Assembly: GCA_016872355.1 (NCBI GenBank)
Contig: VGZY01000027.1
Location: forward strand, 1 to 32,262
From: SAR202 cluster bacterium
Lineage (GTDB): Bacteria > Chloroflexota > Dehalococcoidia > Lucifugimonadales > VGZY01
DNA length: 32,262 nucleotides
Direction: 5' to 3'
The notes under the pieces were generated by a model that made no database searches, had not been told where the DNA came from, and was given only the letters and a program-made list of their open reading frames with translations. Positions 30,804-32,262 of this stretch are shown here, in pieces (position 1 is the stretch's first letter; the number at the start of each line of letters is the position of its first letter). The position numbers and the translations under genes are program-made.

Positions 30804-30856
30804 CCCTCACCCTTTGGGTCAAAGCACCCAAAGGCCTCTCCCTCGGGGAGAGGAGG
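30792..30856. repeat. Right inverted repeat arm of the DUF559 cassette
   Basis: A 65-base arm with hairpins CCTTTGGGTG/CACCCAAAGG and CTCTCCC/GGGGAGAG. It is the inverse of the left arm in its outer and inner blocks. The variable stem differs in sequence and length but remains fully paired. It includes the stop codon of the DUF559 gene. Confidence 0.8.
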
Positions 30857-30960
30857 AAGAGGCCCCCTACCTCCTCCGAAAACAATACACAACTCCCCTT
30901 TCCCACTTACCACCCCTCAGCCACTGCCCGTCCGAATCTGTGTAACGTGCGGACACCTCC

Positions 30961-31722
30961 CTACTTCTGCACGATGTCTATGTTGGCAGGGCGGACGGCG
31001 TGGACGGTGTAGGTAAGGGATGATGGCGCGCCGCCTTCGTTGCTGGTCCACACCTCTACCTTTGTGGGGCCGTGGAGGTACTTTACCTCATTGTTCTCCA
31101 GCCGGAACGGGCGGTCGTGGCCGGGGCAGAAGACATCGGACGAGCTGCGGATTTTTTGCACGCTGTCCCTCGCGTCCGACACGTCCCAGAATACGTTGTA
31201 GGGTATGCCGCGCTTGAGCGTGCCGCCGTCCGGCATCGCGTCTCCGGCAACCAGCACCCTCTCGCCGTCCAGCTCGGCGATCACGCTCATGTGGCCCTTC
31301 GTGTGGCCGGGGGTGGATATGACGGACAGGCCGTCCATGATCCTGTCGCCGTCGTCCACCGGGTTGACCTTCATCTTCGCAACCATGTCCGCGACGGGCT
31401 TCGCCATATGCAGGTCCGCTGGATTCGGCCTGCGGGCGTAGTCCAGCTCACGCGCGTTCACGACGATGCGGGCGTTTGAGAACATGTCCGCATTCTGGGA
31501 GTGGTCCCAGTGGAGATGGGCGAGGATGACGACATCGATATCCGCCGGCTCCAGTCCCTTGGCCTGGAGCGCTTTGAACACCAGGGGCTTGCGGGACGCG
31601 GGGCCGGTGTCCACCAGAATGCGGGTCTCCCCCATCGTTACCAGGGAGACCGTTGACCATCCGAACAGCCCCTGGTCCGATACAAACGAGAACCCGTACG
31701 TCAGCACATCAAGGTTAGCCAT
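30961..31722 (-). CDS. MBL-fold metallo-hydrolase (quorum-lactonase-like subgroup)
   Basis: A 253-aa two-metal hydrolase. The ligand set is complete: ILAHLHWDH, STPGHTKGH, VAGDAMPD and FCPGHDRPF. Spacing and size resemble AHL-lactonase-like members, but this fold covers many substrates (lactones, thioesters, organophosphates). ATG 31722 has AGGA 7 bases upstream. A heptamer array lies about 20 bases upstream. Confidence 0.9.
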   Translation of the reverse strand: MANLDVLTYGFSFVSDQGLFGWSTVSLVTMGETRILVDTGPASRKPLVFKALQAKGLEPADIDVVILAHLHWDHSQNADMFSNARIVVNARELDYARRPNPADLHMAKPVADMVAKMKVNPVDDGDRIMDGLSVISTPGHTKGHMSVIAELDGERVLVAGDAMPDGGTLKRGIPYNVFWDVSDARDSVQKIRSSSDVFCPGHDRPFRLENNEVKYLHGPTKVEVWTSNEGGAPSSLTYTVHAVRPANIDIVQK

Positions 31723-31743
31723 TGCTCATTCCTGCTTTCCGGT

Positions 31744-31778
31744 CTGGCCGACTGCTCACTGTCGACTGCTCACTGCCG
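31744..31778 (-). repeat. Heptamer tandem array C, ending in GGCCAGAC
   Basis: On the minus strand the units are CGGCAGT, GAGCAGT, CGACAGT, GAGCAGT and CGGCCAG, then ACCGGAAA. The period is exactly seven, and the CGGCCAGACCGGAAA end matches array B (TTGGCCAGACGGGAAA). It overlaps the end of the 70-aa gene. Confidence 0.7.
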
Positions 31779-31968
31779 GCTTCCAATGCACTACCGGCTC
31801 GGCGGTGGACGGCGGCAGATCGGCGTGCACGCGCCACAGCGCCAGGGCCATATCATCCAGTACCGGCCGTATCTCCAGCGCGCGATGCGGCCCGTACAGG
31901 TCGGTCGCCGCGCGGGTCAGCCTTGAGGCGACGGCCGCCACGGCTTTGCGGTCCACGGGTTGCGACAT
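31756..31968 (-). CDS. Hypothetical 70-aa protein
   Basis: ATG 31968 has an excellent GGAGG 5 bases upstream. The product is mostly helical (RKAVAAVASRLTRAATDLY, then LEIRPVLDDMALALWRVHA), with no signal peptide or known motif. Its last residues (VSSRQ) are encoded by heptamer array C, so the repeat may have replaced the original end. It lies just upstream of the MBL gene on the same strand. I do not know its function. Confidence 0.6.
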   Translation of the reverse strand: MSQPVDRKAVAAVASRLTRAATDLYGPHRALEIRPVLDDMALALWRVHADLPPSTAEPVVHWKPAVSSRQ

Positions 31969-32046
31969 ATCTACCTCCGTAGCTGTGCTCCGGCTTCCGG
32001 CTGAGGGTAACTGCGGGCATGCTTCGTGTCAACACGAGCCCACCCC

Positions 32047-32262
32047 TGTCAAGGGGCAGTGAATCTGTCAGTGTTTAGGGTGCAGTGATTTTGTCAGTAC
32101 GGTTCGTCTCCATGGGTGGTCTGCAGCCGGCTTATGGGCGGTGGACTTAGCCGGATAGGGACTGAGTCCTCTCGCCCGAGGTTTCGGTTGAATTCCGGTG
32201 GGAGACTCCTGCGCTTCGGGTTTTGGCTGCTCACCGAGTGAAGATTGGGGATGAGAAAGGTC
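32047..32262 (+). mobile_element. Left end of an IS21-like element (runs off right edge)
   Basis: Starting at TGTCAAGGGGCAGTG are two 17-base direct repeats, GCAGTGAATCTGTCAGT (32056-32072) and GCAGTGATTTTGTCAGT (32082-32098), 26 bases apart. Multiple internal repeats near a TG-beginning end are typical of IS21-family termini. A transposase-like start follows at 32251. The boundary is inferred. Confidence 0.45.
32251..32262 (+). CDS. istA: Possible IstA transposase start (4 codons visible)
   Basis: TTGGGG is directly followed by ATG AGA AAG GTC, giving MRKV. IstA proteins often begin MRKI or MRKV, and the position about 200 bases inside a TG end with repeats fits. Four codons cannot prove it. 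Confidence 0.3.

Overview
The window is high-GC, densely coded bacterial DNA. I infer a Chloroflexota relative, perhaps a SAR202/Dehalococcoidia-like lineage. The grounds are the mix of genes: an RskA-type anti-sigma system, an LprG-like lipoprotein paired with an MFS pump, deoxysugar-lactone, Gfo/Idh/MocA and sialidase-like carbohydrate genes, and a PspC/DUF2807 protein under a PadR regulator. There is no rRNA, tRNA or CRISPR array to confirm this, and I could not run a search.

Layout. At 1-132 (minus) is the N-terminus of an IS5-like transposase that runs off the left edge. From 6558 back to 248 (minus) lies a probable single transcript. Three genes for oxidation of a deoxysugar such as L-fucose or L-rhamnose come first (aldo/keto reductase, mutarotase, lactonase). 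A type IV pilus/type II secretion-like block follows (pilC, pilN, pilO, prepilin peptidase, a prepilin). From 6849 to 9647 (plus) come an ECF sigma factor, its RskA-like anti-sigma factor, and an exported protein that seems to carry a second RskA-like domain; a strong terminator follows. From 9793 to 12181 (plus) come a 44-aa zinc ribbon, an LprG/LppX-like lipoprotein and a DHA2-type MFS transporter, each overlapping the next by ATGA. From 14188 back to 12147 (minus) are a PadR regulator and a PspC/DUF2807 envelope protein.

From 14617 to 19496 (plus) is a type III restriction-modification locus with three separate lesions. From 19752 to 23157 (plus) are proB, proA, a 104-aa protein and a Uma2-family endonuclease, converging on RNase D (24386-23154, minus). 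From 26065 back to 24474 (minus) is a broken TIM-barrel glycosidase-like gene. From 26314 to 30285 (plus) are a small exported or membrane protein behind a possible riboswitch, a Gfo/Idh/MocA oxidoreductase, a P-loop kinase, a NUDIX hydrolase and a sialidase-like protein. A DUF559 endonuclease gene (30432-30803) sits between two inverted, structured repeat arms. An MBL-fold hydrolase, a 70-aa protein and the left end of an IS21-like element close the window.

Two themes stand out. First, six loci carry reading-frame lesions (homopolymer shifts G9, A7, T7 and C5; in-frame TAA, TAA and TGA), all in surface, defence or carbohydrate genes. These are either sequencing/assembly errors, slippage-type switches or real decay. 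Second, several non-coding repeat families are visible: seven-base tandem arrays ending in GGCCAG at three loci, and two-hairpin repeat units around the DUF559 gene whose stems differ in sequence but keep pairing.
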